NCBI RefSeq assembly: GCF_000019665.1
Contig: NC_010794.1
Span: forward strand, 1,116,001-1,180,000
Direction of reading: 5' to 3'
Source: Methylacidiphilum infernorum V4
GTDB taxonomy: Bacteria; Verrucomicrobiota; Verrucomicrobiia; Methylacidiphilales; Methylacidiphilaceae
DNA: 64,000 bases
In this document: piece by piece, positions 54,533-62,796 of the stretch
Layout: each line of letters opens with the position of its first letter
How positions within the stretch are numbered: position 1 is the first letter of the stretch
Notes under the pieces: model-generated
What the model was told of the DNA's origin: nothing
What the model saw: the letters and a program-made list of their open reading frames with translations, nothing else
The model's database searches: none
Program-made: the position numbers and the translations under genes

Positions 54533-54994
54533 CTATATTTTTCCAATATCTTCATTCCACAATTCTGGGTTTGATGCTATAAACGAGGAAAGCAATCTTG
54601 TGCATTCCTCGTCATCGAGGTGAATAATTTCTACCCCGTTTTGAATGAGAATTTCTTCCGGTCCTTTAAAATTGCGATTTTCGCCTATGACCACCTTTTT
54701 TATACCGTAGAGTAAAATAGCTCCAGAACACATCCAACAGGGAGAGAGAGTGGTGTAAAGGATGGCCTCCCGATAAATTTTTGCCGTGTATCTTCTCGCA
54801 TTTTCTAAACAATCAAGTTCCCCATGCTTGATTACACTGCCAAGCTGAACCCTGCGGTTTCTTCCTCTACCCAGAACCCTATCCTTATATGCCAAGCACG
54901 CTCCAATAGGGATGCCTCCCTCTTCAAAGCCAATTTTTGCTTCTTCAAAAGCGATGTGCCAAAATGGATCCAATTTATAGTTGAGGCTTTTCAT
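54533..54994 (-). CDS. Cytosine deaminase of yeast FCY1 type
   Basis: This 153-residue zinc deaminase has ligands HGE (in KHGELDCLENA) and PCWMC (in TLSPCWMCSGA). Beyond the motifs, the whole chain resembles yeast cytosine deaminase: AFEEAKIGFEEGGIPIGACL, LYTTLSPC, IKKVVIGENRNFKG, and a C-terminus ending LWNEDIG like the yeast WFEDIG. It would deaminate cytosine to uracil in pyrimidine salvage. A TadA-type tRNA adenosine deaminase is less likely given the C-terminus. It lies 14 bases upstream of the uracil glycosylase gene on the same strand. Confidence 0.82.
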   Translation of the reverse strand: MKSLNYKLDPFWHIAFEEAKIGFEEGGIPIGACLAYKDRVLGRGRNRRVQLGSVIKHGELDCLENARRYTAKIYREAILYTTLSPCWMCSGAILLYGIKKVVIGENRNFKGPEEILIQNGVEIIHLDDEECTRLLSSFIASNPELWNEDIGKI

Positions 54995-55210
54995 TGTTTT
55001 TTTTCAAAAATCTTCGCTCCAATAAAAAGGGATTGCAAGGATAGTTTAAATCAATGTTTAACATCTAAAACACCTAAAGAAAAGGAAAACACTGGTTATG
55101 TCCTTTCCTGTTGAATTCGGGTTAAATTTTTATGCTGGCTGTAAAGTTTTTTATTTCCTCATTTTTCTTGACTTTGTTGGCTTTTATTCTATCTGTTATT
55201 TCTTAAAAAA

Positions 55211-55325
55211 CTCTTATCGAGAGCGGTGGAGGGACTGGCCCTGTGAAACCGCGGCAACCGGAAAAGAGAGTCTTTTCGTCAAGGTGCCAATCCCAGCCCT
55301 TTGAAGCGTAAGGGAAGGATGAGAG
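55211..55325 (+). ncRNA. SAM-I riboswitch (S-box)
   Basis: CTCTTATC (55211-55218) pairs with GATGAGAG (55318-55325) as P1. Between them are the core S-box elements GAGAGCGGTGGAGGGACTGG, CCCTGTGAAACCGCGGCAACC and AAGGTGCCAATCC, spaced as in the consensus. It senses S-adenosylmethionine in the leader of the threonine-synthase-like gene and shuts it off when SAM is plentiful. SAM-I aptamers almost always control methionine, cysteine or sulfur genes. Confidence 0.93.
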
Positions 55326-55352
55326 GAAGTCATGATTTTCTTTCTCTTTTTT
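55323..55352 (+). terminator. Riboswitch expression-platform terminator
   Basis: GAGGAAG (55323-55329) pairs with CTTTCTC (55340-55346) with one G-U, followed by six T (55347-55352). The 5' arm shares its first three bases with the 3' arm of P1, fitting SAM-dependent transcription attenuation. Confidence 0.7.
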
Positions 55353-55405
55353 ATCCTGTAGCTCTTCAACGTTTTTCTCGATAAGCTCCATAAAGGAAAA
55401 AAACT

Positions 55406-56638
55406 GTGAAAGAATTCTTTGATTGTCTGAAATGTAAGGAATGCGGTAGAACATACCCTAAAGAAGCCCAGCATGTTTGTGAATTTGATTTTGGGCCCCT
55501 TGAAGCTACCTATAACTACCACAAGCTCAAAAAATATGTTTCCAGGCAACTCTTAGAATCTGGGCCTCATTCGATGTGGCGCTACGAGGCTTTTCTTCCT
55601 TTAGAAGAAAGTCCAACGGTGGGATTGCACACGGGAATGACTCCCCTTATCCGCGCCCAAAGACTCGGCAAAATACTAGGTGTAAAAGAACTCTACATCA
55701 AGAACGACGCTATCAACTACCCTTCTCTTTCATTCAAAGACAGGGTTGTTTCTGTCGCTTTATCGCGAGCCCGAGAACTTAATTTTTCCATTGTATCCTG
55801 TGCATCGACGGGAAACCTTGCCAATAGCTTGGCTGCTAATGCGGCAAGCAGTGGATTTAAAAGCTATGTCCTTATTCCTGCTGATCTTGAACCGGCGAAA
55901 GTGATCGGGAGTCTCGTTTACAAAACAAAAGTGATCGGCATCCGGGGTTCATACGATAAAGTCAATCGCCTCTGTTCAGAAATAGCGGGTAAATACAGGT
56001 GGGCTTTTGTAAACGTCAATTTTAGGCCCTATTACGCTGAAGGATCTAAAACCATGGGATTTGAGATCCTCGAACAGATGGGATGGGAAATTCCTGATCA
56101 CACCGTGATCTGTATGGCCAGTGGTTCTCTACTCACAAAGATCGATAAAGCTTATAGAGAGGCGATTATTTGTGGGCTGGTCGAAAACAAGCCCTATGCC
56201 ATTCACGGCGCCCAAGCCCTGGGTTGTAATCCTATTACGGCTGCCTTTAAAAAAGGAACAGATTTAATAAGACCAGTCCCCAATCCCAGCACAATTGCCA
56301 AGTCTCTAGCTATAGGTACTCCGGCAGACGGCTTTTATGCCATACAAACGATTCGCAGAACAGGAGGCTTTTCTGAAGATGTCAATGACCTTGAAATTAT
56401 TGAAGGGATAAAAATTTTAGCTGAAACCGAAGGCATTTTTGCTGAAACCGCTGGAGGAGTAACGGTCGGATGTGCGAAAAAACTGATTGAAAAAGGCCAT
56501 ATACCTCCATCAAGTAAAATTGTATTGTGCATTACGGGCAACGGCTTAAAGACTGCAGACGTTCTTAAAGATCATCTGCAACCCATACAGATTATCGATC
56601 CAACCATCCAGGATTTCGACAAAATTGTGGCTTTATAA
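55406..56638 (+). CDS. thrC: Threonine synthase-like PLP enzyme under SAM control
   Basis: This is a 410-residue fold-type II PLP enzyme with a GTG start and GGA 11 bases upstream. The PLP lysine is Lys111 in PSLSFKDR; CASTGNLANSLAANAA binds the phosphate; GTPADGFYAIQTIRRTGG and CITGNGLKTAD are family-typical. A CLKCKEC motif near the N-terminus, with Cys25, resembles a zinc ribbon. Its relatives make threonine from O-phosphohomoserine. The SAM-I riboswitch upstream and the sulfur-carrier and NIL genes downstream suggest it may use the same substrate for homocysteine synthesis instead. Either role is possible. Confidence 0.82.
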   Translation: MKEFFDCLKCKECGRTYPKEAQHVCEFDFGPLEATYNYHKLKKYVSRQLLESGPHSMWRYEAFLPLEESPTVGLHTGMTPLIRAQRLGKILGVKELYIKNDAINYPSLSFKDRVVSVALSRARELNFSIVSCASTGNLANSLAANAASSGFKSYVLIPADLEPAKVIGSLVYKTKVIGIRGSYDKVNRLCSEIAGKYRWAFVNVNFRPYYAEGSKTMGFEILEQMGWEIPDHTVICMASGSLLTKIDKAYREAIICGLVENKPYAIHGAQALGCNPITAAFKKGTDLIRPVPNPSTIAKSLAIGTPADGFYAIQTIRRTGGFSEDVNDLEIIEGIKILAETEGIFAETAGGVTVGCAKKLIEKGHIPPSSKIVLCITGNGLKTADVLKDHLQPIQIIDPTIQDFDKIVAL

Positions 56639-56670
56639 ATTAAACAAGAAAGGAAATAATAGAAAAGATT

Positions 56671-56961
56671 ATGAATACAACTCTCAATAAAATTGCGGTG
56701 AGAATTCCCACTCCACTTCGTGGATTGACTCAAAACCAAGAAATCGTATATCTTTCAGCAAACTCGATAAGGGAACTGCTCGCAAGCCTTGAGGCTGAAT
56801 TTCCAGGAATATTAAACCGGATTTGCGATGAAAAAGGCGAGATCAGGCGTTTTGTCAACATCTATCTTAACGGAGAGGATATCCGCTTTTTAAATGGACA
56901 GGATACTTTACTTCATTCCCAAGACGAAGTAAGTATTGTCCCCGCTATAGCTGGGGGATGA
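56671..56961 (+). CDS. MoaD/ThiS-like sulfur carrier protein
   Basis: This is a 96-residue ubiquitin-fold protein. IRELLASLEAEFPGILNRI is the conserved helix, FVNIYLNGEDIRFLNG matches MoaD, and the chain ends in an exposed Gly-Gly (IVPAIAGG), ready for adenylation and conversion to a thiocarboxylate without trimming. It lies 32 bases after the threonine-synthase-like gene and one base before the NIL gene. It could serve molybdopterin or thiamine synthesis, but the context favours sulfur delivery to the neighbouring PLP enzyme. Confidence 0.85.
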   Translation: MNTTLNKIAVRIPTPLRGLTQNQEIVYLSANSIRELLASLEAEFPGILNRICDEKGEIRRFVNIYLNGEDIRFLNGQDTLLHSQDEVSIVPAIAGG

Positions 56962-56962
56962 C

Positions 56963-57205
56963 ATGAGCAAACAACGCTACTGGTTAAGTCTAGATGGAAA
57001 CCTCTGTAAAAGGCCATTAATTTGGGAATTAAGCCGAAATTTTGATCTTATTTTTAACATTAGAAATGCCAGTATAACAGGAGAGATCGGAATCATAGGC
57101 ATTGAACTTGAAGGGGACGTCGAAGTTATCAAGGAAGCGGTGAGCTGGCTAGAAGCACAGGGGGTTCAGGTAGAACCCGTTGAAATAAGCACAATTGAAG
57201 GTTAA
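56963..57205 (+). CDS. Stand-alone NIL domain protein
   Basis: This is an 80-residue protein consisting only of a NIL (ACT-like) domain: RPLIWELSRNFDLIFNIRNASI, GIIGIELEGDVEVIKEAVSWLE and a final beta strand QVEPVEI. NIL domains occur at the C-terminus of methionine ABC transporter ATPases, where they bind methionine, and in ferredoxin fusions used in homocysteine synthesis. As a free domain next to a sulfur carrier it may bind methionine or homocysteine, or dock the carrier. It belongs to the SAM-controlled unit. Confidence 0.82.
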   Translation: MSKQRYWLSLDGNLCKRPLIWELSRNFDLIFNIRNASITGEIGIIGIELEGDVEVIKEAVSWLEAQGVQVEPVEISTIEG

Positions 57206-57230
57206 AACTTTCCTTGGGGACAACCCCGGA

Positions 57231-57265
57231 AAAAAATAATCAAGAAGGGTTTTGATGCCCTTCTT
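57231..57265 (-). terminator. Terminator after fmdB-like gene
   Basis: AAGAAGGG (57242-57249) pairs perfectly with CCCTTCTT (57258-57265) and, reading the minus strand, is followed by GATTATTTTTT. It overlaps the stop codon of the minus-strand gene and ends that unit. The plus side lacks a strong T-run. Confidence 0.65.
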
Positions 57266-57572
57266 AGGTCTTTGATGATGAGGAATGATGAGTTGATGAA
57301 CCCCCATCAGAAGCAGAAGCTTTTGATCCAGCTTCCTTTTCGGCTTTAGCGGCTTTTAAATAACCTGGACTACGATAATCCGTAATATAAAAACCCGAAC
57401 CTTTAAAGAGAAGCCCCATGCCTCCGGAAATAATCCTTTTTACTTTACCTTTACCCCAAGGCTTTCGGGGACAACATTCCTCTGCACAATGGATTAAAGG
57501 TTGTTCGGTAATAGGTTGAAAGATTTCAAACCGATGAGCACATTGACTGCATTCGTATTGATAGGTAGGCAT
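57264..57572 (-). CDS. FmdB family zinc ribbon protein
   Basis: This 102-residue protein starts MPTYQYECSQCAHRFEIFQP, the standard FmdB start, with a C-x2-C and a second Cys pair (HCAEECCP). GMGLLFKGSGFYITDYRSP is the conserved end of the domain, followed by a low-complexity Ser/Ala/His tail. FmdB proteins are small regulatory-type zinc ribbons of uncertain function. The gene lies 43 bases after the greA-like gene. Confidence 0.88.
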   Translation of the reverse strand: MPTYQYECSQCAHRFEIFQPITEQPLIHCAEECCPRKPWGKGKVKRIISGGMGLLFKGSGFYITDYRSPGYLKAAKAEKEAGSKASASDGGSSTHHSSSSKT

Positions 57573-57615
57573 AAGTATTCCTTTCGTTAGAAACCGCCGT
57601 CTTTCGTTTAGAAGA

Positions 57616-59460
57616 TCAGCTTCCTTGAGACTTGGTGTTCCACCGGCTTATCTTGTCTATTCTAATTTCGGTGGTTATTCCATCCTCTAAGGATACTTGG
57701 AGCACATCACCGGTTTTATGACCTAAGAGGGATTGACCGAAAGCAGCAAGATAGGAAATGATTCCTTTGGAGGGGTTACTGTCCCAAGCTCCAAGAATAG
57801 CTACAGAATTTGTTCTATTGGTTTTTAAATCCGTATAACTTACAACCGTTCCTATATTCACCGTAGTGGTATCCACGTTGGAAAAATCTGTAGCCCTGGC
57901 CCTACTGATCATCGACTCAAGCTCAGCTTTTCTTCTCATTAAAACAACCTGCATCTCTTTTGCTGCTTTATATTCATGATTTTCCCTGAGATCTCCATAA
58001 GATCGAGCATGAGCAATATCCTTACTATTTTCGGGTATTTTTTTCCTCACCAGCTCATCCAGCTCTTTTTTCTTTTGTTCCAAGCTTTCCCAGGAAACTA
58101 TGAGCAAGCTTTCCCCCTCATTTCCCCGGTTGTTGCTGATAAGTTCTTGAACTTCAGGGGTAATCTTAACGATGGCTCCAAGCAAGGATCTTTTATCCAG
58201 TTCTTTAAAAACGGGACTCAGAAGAATGGTTCGAGTAATGTCTTTAACATCATCCAAGGAAGCATGAGAAAGCAGGCTGTAAATAAGCTCTGTACCAGAA
58301 GTAAGGAGATCGTATAATTTTTCCGCTTTTTTCCCCACAGCTCCTAGCTCTCTTTCCAGGACATAAAGGATACAATAAAACAGATGGATATTGAACAAGG
58401 GCTCGAATAGTTTATCCCTGTTTTTACATAACCAATATAACAATTCAACGGATAATGCTCTTTCTCTAATCAGCCGATTAAATCTTTCGACAAGGAGCTC
58501 TACTAATCCGGCCTGTACAAAAATCTTGACTATATTATCGGCCAGCCTGCCGTCCGCATCGTTCAGAAGATTGAAAAAGAGATCAACGGGCTTATTTTTT
58601 CTTTCCCAAATTAAAAGCAGAACTTTTTCTTGATTGGCTGAAGAGAGGGCAAGGAGAGAACCAAGCAGAATTTCAGGCTGTTCGGGAATATAGGGGTAAA
58701 GATCGGAATCGTTGGATTGGGAATGGGCAATTTTAGCTTTCTGGAGTATCTCCTCTTTCAAAAGAGCAAAATCCAAGCATGGAAAAGAATCCTTGTTGGA
58801 CTTCGCCAACAAATCGTCAATGGCTTGAACCGCTTTCAAAGCCAGTTTTTGATCATCCCAGCTTTCCATTTCCTTCAGTATCTTGTTTAATGATTCCACC
58901 TTTTTTCGCGAAGGCAAGCTAGCCTCTAGAGTATGCATAAAGGAGGAAACAGGATCATGGGCTTTTTCTAAAATAAGAAAAGGTTCCGACTTCCTCGAAG
59001 GAACATGGATGTAAGCCGATTTTTTTAATACCTTTTTCGTATTTTCCCACCACTTTTTCCATAGCTCGGCCTGGATGACATCAGGACATAAAACGGTTTG
59101 CAGCTTTTCTAAAGTAGCTTTTTCTTTAAAAGAAAAGATAAAAATTTTTATAAGCTCTATGGGATTTTCCAGTGAAAGTTTTTGAACATAGGAAAGCTTT
59201 TCCTCCTTCAAAACAAGGAGATGATCAGTCGAAAGGAAAACCAAGGAACTAGAGGCAAACTCAAGATCCATCTGGTGAGCAGGTTTCTCTTTAAAATCGA
59301 TGAGAATAAAGCCTGAATGCTCGTCAACCTGGCGGACCTTTCCTAGTCCCCAACTCTTGTGTAAACAAAAAGCCCCTTCTTTAAGATTATTTGTATTAAT
59401 ACATTGTTCATCCTCTAGATCTTCTTTATTAGAAATAATAGTAAATGTTTTGCTTGTCAT
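57616..59460 (-). CDS. greA: GreA-type elongation factor with long N-terminal extension
   Basis: The product has 614 residues, far longer than the ~158 of usual GreA. The C-terminal ~160 residues are Gre: a coiled coil with the catalytic acidic tip (YGDLRENHEYKAAKE) and the FKBP-like domain (IGTVVSYTDLKTNRTN, FGQSLLGHKTGDVLQV). The N-terminal ~450 residues contain a CarD/Tudor-like start (GAFCLHKSWGLGKVRQVD) and a helical repeat region. Chlamydial GreA is likewise extended, so this looks like a PVC-group architecture. It would rescue backtracked RNA polymerase; the role of the extension is unknown. Confidence 0.82.
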   Translation of the reverse strand: MTSKTFTIISNKEDLEDEQCINTNNLKEGAFCLHKSWGLGKVRQVDEHSGFILIDFKEKPAHQMDLEFASSSLVFLSTDHLLVLKEEKLSYVQKLSLENPIELIKIFIFSFKEKATLEKLQTVLCPDVIQAELWKKWWENTKKVLKKSAYIHVPSRKSEPFLILEKAHDPVSSFMHTLEASLPSRKKVESLNKILKEMESWDDQKLALKAVQAIDDLLAKSNKDSFPCLDFALLKEEILQKAKIAHSQSNDSDLYPYIPEQPEILLGSLLALSSANQEKVLLLIWERKNKPVDLFFNLLNDADGRLADNIVKIFVQAGLVELLVERFNRLIRERALSVELLYWLCKNRDKLFEPLFNIHLFYCILYVLERELGAVGKKAEKLYDLLTSGTELIYSLLSHASLDDVKDITRTILLSPVFKELDKRSLLGAIVKITPEVQELISNNRGNEGESLLIVSWESLEQKKKELDELVRKKIPENSKDIAHARSYGDLRENHEYKAAKEMQVVLMRRKAELESMISRARATDFSNVDTTTVNIGTVVSYTDLKTNRTNSVAILGAWDSNPSKGIISYLAAFGQSLLGHKTGDVLQVSLEDGITTEIRIDKISRWNTKSQGS

Positions 59461-59556
59461 AGGATAATCTATCTTAATAAGATAAGCTGTTTATTACAAG
59501 TATAAAATAATTTAATTAATCTTACAAACGTAAATCTCTTTTTTTATTGCCCTTTT

Positions 59557-60243
59557 TTATCCTGCTGAAGTCGGGTTGTTAAACGTAAATGTACAATAAT
59601 AACTTCCATAAGATCTATCCTCTATACGTTTCACGGGAACCCCTAATACTTTTTCAAACATTTGCTTCTCAAAAATCCTTATTTTTGGATACTTGTCTAA
59701 AAGGGGCAAAATAGGGTTGTGAAATTCTATAATCTTGAATTCCTCTCCACTTTCTCTAACAAGCCTTCCCATGTATCCCCTTTCTTCTCTAAAACTCATG
59801 AGCTCTTTAGCCCTATCTTCCAAGGTTAAACTACTGACAGATTGGCTCAACTCTTCCCCATCCTTTCTAAAAACCCAGTATATCAGCCGATCCAAGGCCA
59901 AAGAACCGTATAAAGTTTCTATTCCACTCAAAAGCCTTTCAACGAAAGAGGAATAATCTTTCGGAAAAAAGATATCGGCCTTTTCCGTTAAGCAATAGAC
60001 GATTTCGGGTCTTCCAATCGATTTTTGTCTTTTTTGCGTCTCAACGAAACCCTCCTTTTCCAATGCCAGGCAGTGTTGCTTTACACCCATGTACGATAAA
60101 TTTATTTTTTTAGTTAATTCCCCTATGGAAAGTCCTGGATTTCTTTTCAATTCAAAAAGTATATTATAACGAGAATCTTTTATCAGGTTGGATAAAAGGT
60201 CGTTCATACTTTGTGGATGGAAAAAGGGTTCGTTGGATATCAA
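59557..60243 (-). CDS. SufR-like winged-helix regulator
   Basis: This is a 228-residue regulator. The DNA-binding part (residues about 15-80) has LSIGELTKKINLSYMGVKQHCLALEKEGFVET and GRPEIVYCLTEKADIFFP, as in SufR/DeoR-type repressors. The C-terminal part aligns with the SufR sensor region, including MFEKVLGVPVKRIEDRS, but most Cys ligands of the [4Fe-4S] cluster are missing: FHNPILPLLDKYP has none, and only YYC near the end remains. It may sense something else. It diverges from serA across 167 AT-rich bases. Confidence 0.68.
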   Translation of the reverse strand: MISNEPFFHPQSMNDLLSNLIKDSRYNILFELKRNPGLSIGELTKKINLSYMGVKQHCLALEKEGFVETQKRQKSIGRPEIVYCLTEKADIFFPKDYSSFVERLLSGIETLYGSLALDRLIYWVFRKDGEELSQSVSSLTLEDRAKELMSFREERGYMGRLVRESGEEFKIIEFHNPILPLLDKYPKIRIFEKQMFEKVLGVPVKRIEDRSYGSYYCTFTFNNPTSAG

Positions 60244-60410
60244 AAAAATGTTTTTACGCCGATATTAAAAAAATGGCACTCTCTTTTTTTATTGAAAAAA
60301 TTTAAAAATTTGAGAATTCTTTTGCTTTTACCCTTTTTCAATGAAAAAAATAAAAGTCATGTTTCTTAGTTGTTTAATTTTTATCTGAAACTTCAAGAAA
60401 GTATAAGCCT

Positions 60411-62006
60411 ATGTCTGTTTTCTATCACATTCTTATTGCGGATCCGATTTCCAAAAAAGGAATAGCTGAACTCCAAGCCTCGGCTCAACTCATAGTCGAT
60501 GAAAAATACGGCTTAAAGGAAGACGAGCTTGCTCGGGTCATAGCCGACTACGATGGAGTTATTGTAAGGAGTCAGACTAAAATAACTCGAAAAGTTATCG
60601 AAGCGGGAAAAAAGCTCAAGGTCATCGGAAGGGCTGGCGTAGGGATCGATAATGTTGACGTTGATGCGGCTACGGAAAAGGGAATTGTAGTCATGAACAC
60701 TCCGGGGGGAAATACCATAGCGACCGCAGAACACACCTTTTCTTTGCTTTTGGCTTTAGCAAGAAATGTAGCCCAAGCCCATGCTTCGATGCAGTTAGGA
60801 GAATGGAAAAGGAAAAACTTTGAAGGTATTGAACTCTACGGGAAGATTCTAGGCATCATAGGTCTTGGAAGGGTCGGTATGGAGGTAGCCAAGCGGGCCC
60901 TTGCTTTTGGGATGAAGGTCAAATGTTTCGATCCCTATCTGTCACCAACAAAAGTGAAGAACCTGCAAGTCGAACTTGTAAACAGCCTCGATGAGCTTTT
61001 CCAAGATATTGATTTCCTTTCCCTGCACGTTCCCCTGACCCAAGAAACCGAAGGGATCATCAACAAAGATAATTTAAAAAAGTGCAAACGAGGAATTCGA
61101 ATAATCAACTGTGCCCGAGGAGGGTTAATTCGCATCGCCGATTTAGAAGAACTCCTAAAATCGGGATGGGTAGCAGGAGCCGCCCTCGACGTCTATGAAC
61201 CAGAACCTCCGCCGGCTGATTTTCCTTTACGCGGCCTGCCCAATGTTGTTCTCACTCCCCATCTTGCCGCTTCCACCATTGAAGCGCAAGAAAATGTGGG
61301 AACCGAGATAGCGGCTATGGTCATCGATGTCCTTTGCCATAATATTATCCGCAATGCGGTTAACGTGCCCAGCGTGGATCCCAAAATCTTGTCAATCCTT
61401 AGACCTTACATGGCCTTGGGAGAAAAACTGGGAATTTTCATGAGCCAGTGGGTTGTGAATCGAATCGATAGCCTTACAATCTATTTTTCAGGAAAGGTAA
61501 ACGAATACGATACAAGCCCTATCACCCGAGCGGTCTTAAAAGGATTTTTAAGAAAGGTCGCAGGCAAAGAAGTTAACGAGGTTAACGTTATATTCTTAAT
61601 CAATACCCTGGGTATAGATGTCAAAGAAGTCAAGATGAGTAGTGCTGGAGAATTTGCTGAAATCATCGGCATAGAGGCCAAAACGGATGGACATACTTAC
61701 CAAGCCGCTTCCACTTTCTATGGCAGGTCCCATAGGCTTGTTCAGCTTAATTTCAATCCTATTGAAGCTTCCATGGAAGGGATTTTGCTCCTCCTTGAAA
61801 ACAAGGATAGGCCGGGCATAGTCGGAAAAGTTGGAACTATACTGGGAGAACACTCCATAAACATTGCGGCGATGTCCCTTGCCAGGGCAAAAGCGGGAGA
61901 AAAAGCCATCAGTATACTTAATCTTGATAATATCCCCTCCCCCGATATCCTCGTAAAGATACGAAACATTGAAGATATCTATAATGTCCAATTAATTTCG
62001 TTATGA
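60411..62006 (+). CDS. serA: D-3-phosphoglycerate dehydrogenase
   Basis: The 531-residue length matches the long SerA form. The catalytic and NAD domains have VIGRAGVGIDNVD, LGIIGLGRVGMEVAKRA, INCARGGLIR, ALDVYEPEPP and LTPHLAAST (active-site His). An intervening ASB domain (about residues 320-455) and a C-terminal ACT domain (ILLLLENKDRPGIVGKVG) bind effectors such as serine. It starts serine synthesis; serine also feeds one-carbon metabolism in this type of organism. Confidence 0.95.
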   Translation: MSVFYHILIADPISKKGIAELQASAQLIVDEKYGLKEDELARVIADYDGVIVRSQTKITRKVIEAGKKLKVIGRAGVGIDNVDVDAATEKGIVVMNTPGGNTIATAEHTFSLLLALARNVAQAHASMQLGEWKRKNFEGIELYGKILGIIGLGRVGMEVAKRALAFGMKVKCFDPYLSPTKVKNLQVELVNSLDELFQDIDFLSLHVPLTQETEGIINKDNLKKCKRGIRIINCARGGLIRIADLEELLKSGWVAGAALDVYEPEPPPADFPLRGLPNVVLTPHLAASTIEAQENVGTEIAAMVIDVLCHNIIRNAVNVPSVDPKILSILRPYMALGEKLGIFMSQWVVNRIDSLTIYFSGKVNEYDTSPITRAVLKGFLRKVAGKEVNEVNVIFLINTLGIDVKEVKMSSAGEFAEIIGIEAKTDGHTYQAASTFYGRSHRLVQLNFNPIEASMEGILLLLENKDRPGIVGKVGTILGEHSINIAAMSLARAKAGEKAISILNLDNIPSPDILVKIRNIEDIYNVQLISL

Positions 62007-62047
62007 TTTTTCTTTATTCTTTAAAAGGTTTGTGACATATTCACATT

Positions 62048-62434
62048 GTGAAAAGAGGATTGGGAACTGTTTGTTTCATTCTCGTTGTTGCCGGTTCCTT
62101 ATTAGCTTTATCCGCTGCCGAACCCCAGAAGAATGATCCAGAAGTAGCCCAAGCCAAAAAGATTGAAAAACATCCTAAAGCGGTTCCCTTAAAACCTGTT
62201 CCTGAAAAAGCTCGAAAGCCCCCCATGGCTCTTCCTCCAAGGGCAACAGGAATTATTCCTGAAGGGATCAGGCAAGGGCCTCAACTGATCAATCCTCTAG
62301 CTCCTAAGGAACTGGGATATGGACAGAAGTTTATGGCCAAAGATCCAAGACAGCCCCATCCCACATGGACAATCAACAGTACTGAGGTCATGACTCCTGG
62401 AGGTGGCCTTGAACTTTTTAGCTGGGAATGGTAA
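62048..62434 (+). CDS. Small exported proline-rich protein
   Basis: This 128-residue protein starts with GTG and has a signal peptide (MKRGLGTVCFILVVAGSLLALSAA). The mature part is low in structure, rich in Pro and Lys (VPLKPVPEKARKPPMALPP), ending GGGLELFSWEW. No family is recognised and no good ribosome binding site is seen. The 3' end overlaps the DUF488 gene by 7 bases, so it is probably translated with it. Confidence 0.5.
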   Translation: MKRGLGTVCFILVVAGSLLALSAAEPQKNDPEVAQAKKIEKHPKAVPLKPVPEKARKPPMALPPRATGIIPEGIRQGPQLINPLAPKELGYGQKFMAKDPRQPHPTWTINSTEVMTPGGGLELFSWEW

Positions 62435-62796
62435 AACATATTTTTATCAAGCGGGTCTACGATGAGCCTGCTCCCCAGGATGGATACAGGGTTCTAGTCG
62501 ATAGGTTATGGCCTAGAGGAATTTCCAAAGATAAATTAAAGATTGATACTTGGGCTAAAAATTGGGCGCCTTCTTCGGCATTAAGAAAATGGTTTTCTCA
62601 TGATCCCCAAAAATGGGAAGATTTTAGAGAAAAATACCAAGAAGAACTTTTGTCCAAAGAAAAGGAAATCGGAGAGTTTCTTAAAAATTGCCCTTCAACG
62701 ACAATTACCTTCCTCTACAGTGCCAAAGACAGCATCCATAACCAAGCGGTTGTTTTAAAATCTTTTATAGAAAATAGGATAAAAGATAAAACCTAA
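62428..62796 (+). CDS. DUF488/YeaO-like protein
   Basis: This is a 122-residue protein of the DUF488 family: FIKRVYDEPAPQDGYRVLVD, RLWPRGISKDKL, WFSHDPQKWEDFREKYQEEL and ITFLYSAKDSIHNQAVVL. The function of the family is not established; members are small soluble proteins. Its end overlaps the convergent HAD gene by 4 bases. Confidence 0.88.
   Translation: MVKHIFIKRVYDEPAPQDGYRVLVDRLWPRGISKDKLKIDTWAKNWAPSSALRKWFSHDPQKWEDFREKYQEELLSKEKEIGEFLKNCPSTTITFLYSAKDSIHNQAVVLKSFIENRIKDKT

Noticed and set aside
55203-55549. Minus-strand frames of 83 and 111 residues near thrC
   Set aside because: They are antisense to the SAM-I riboswitch and the start of the threonine-synthase-like gene, whose signals are unambiguous.
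61596-61991. 131-residue minus-strand frame
   Set aside because: Antisense to the ACT-domain end of serA; shadow frame.
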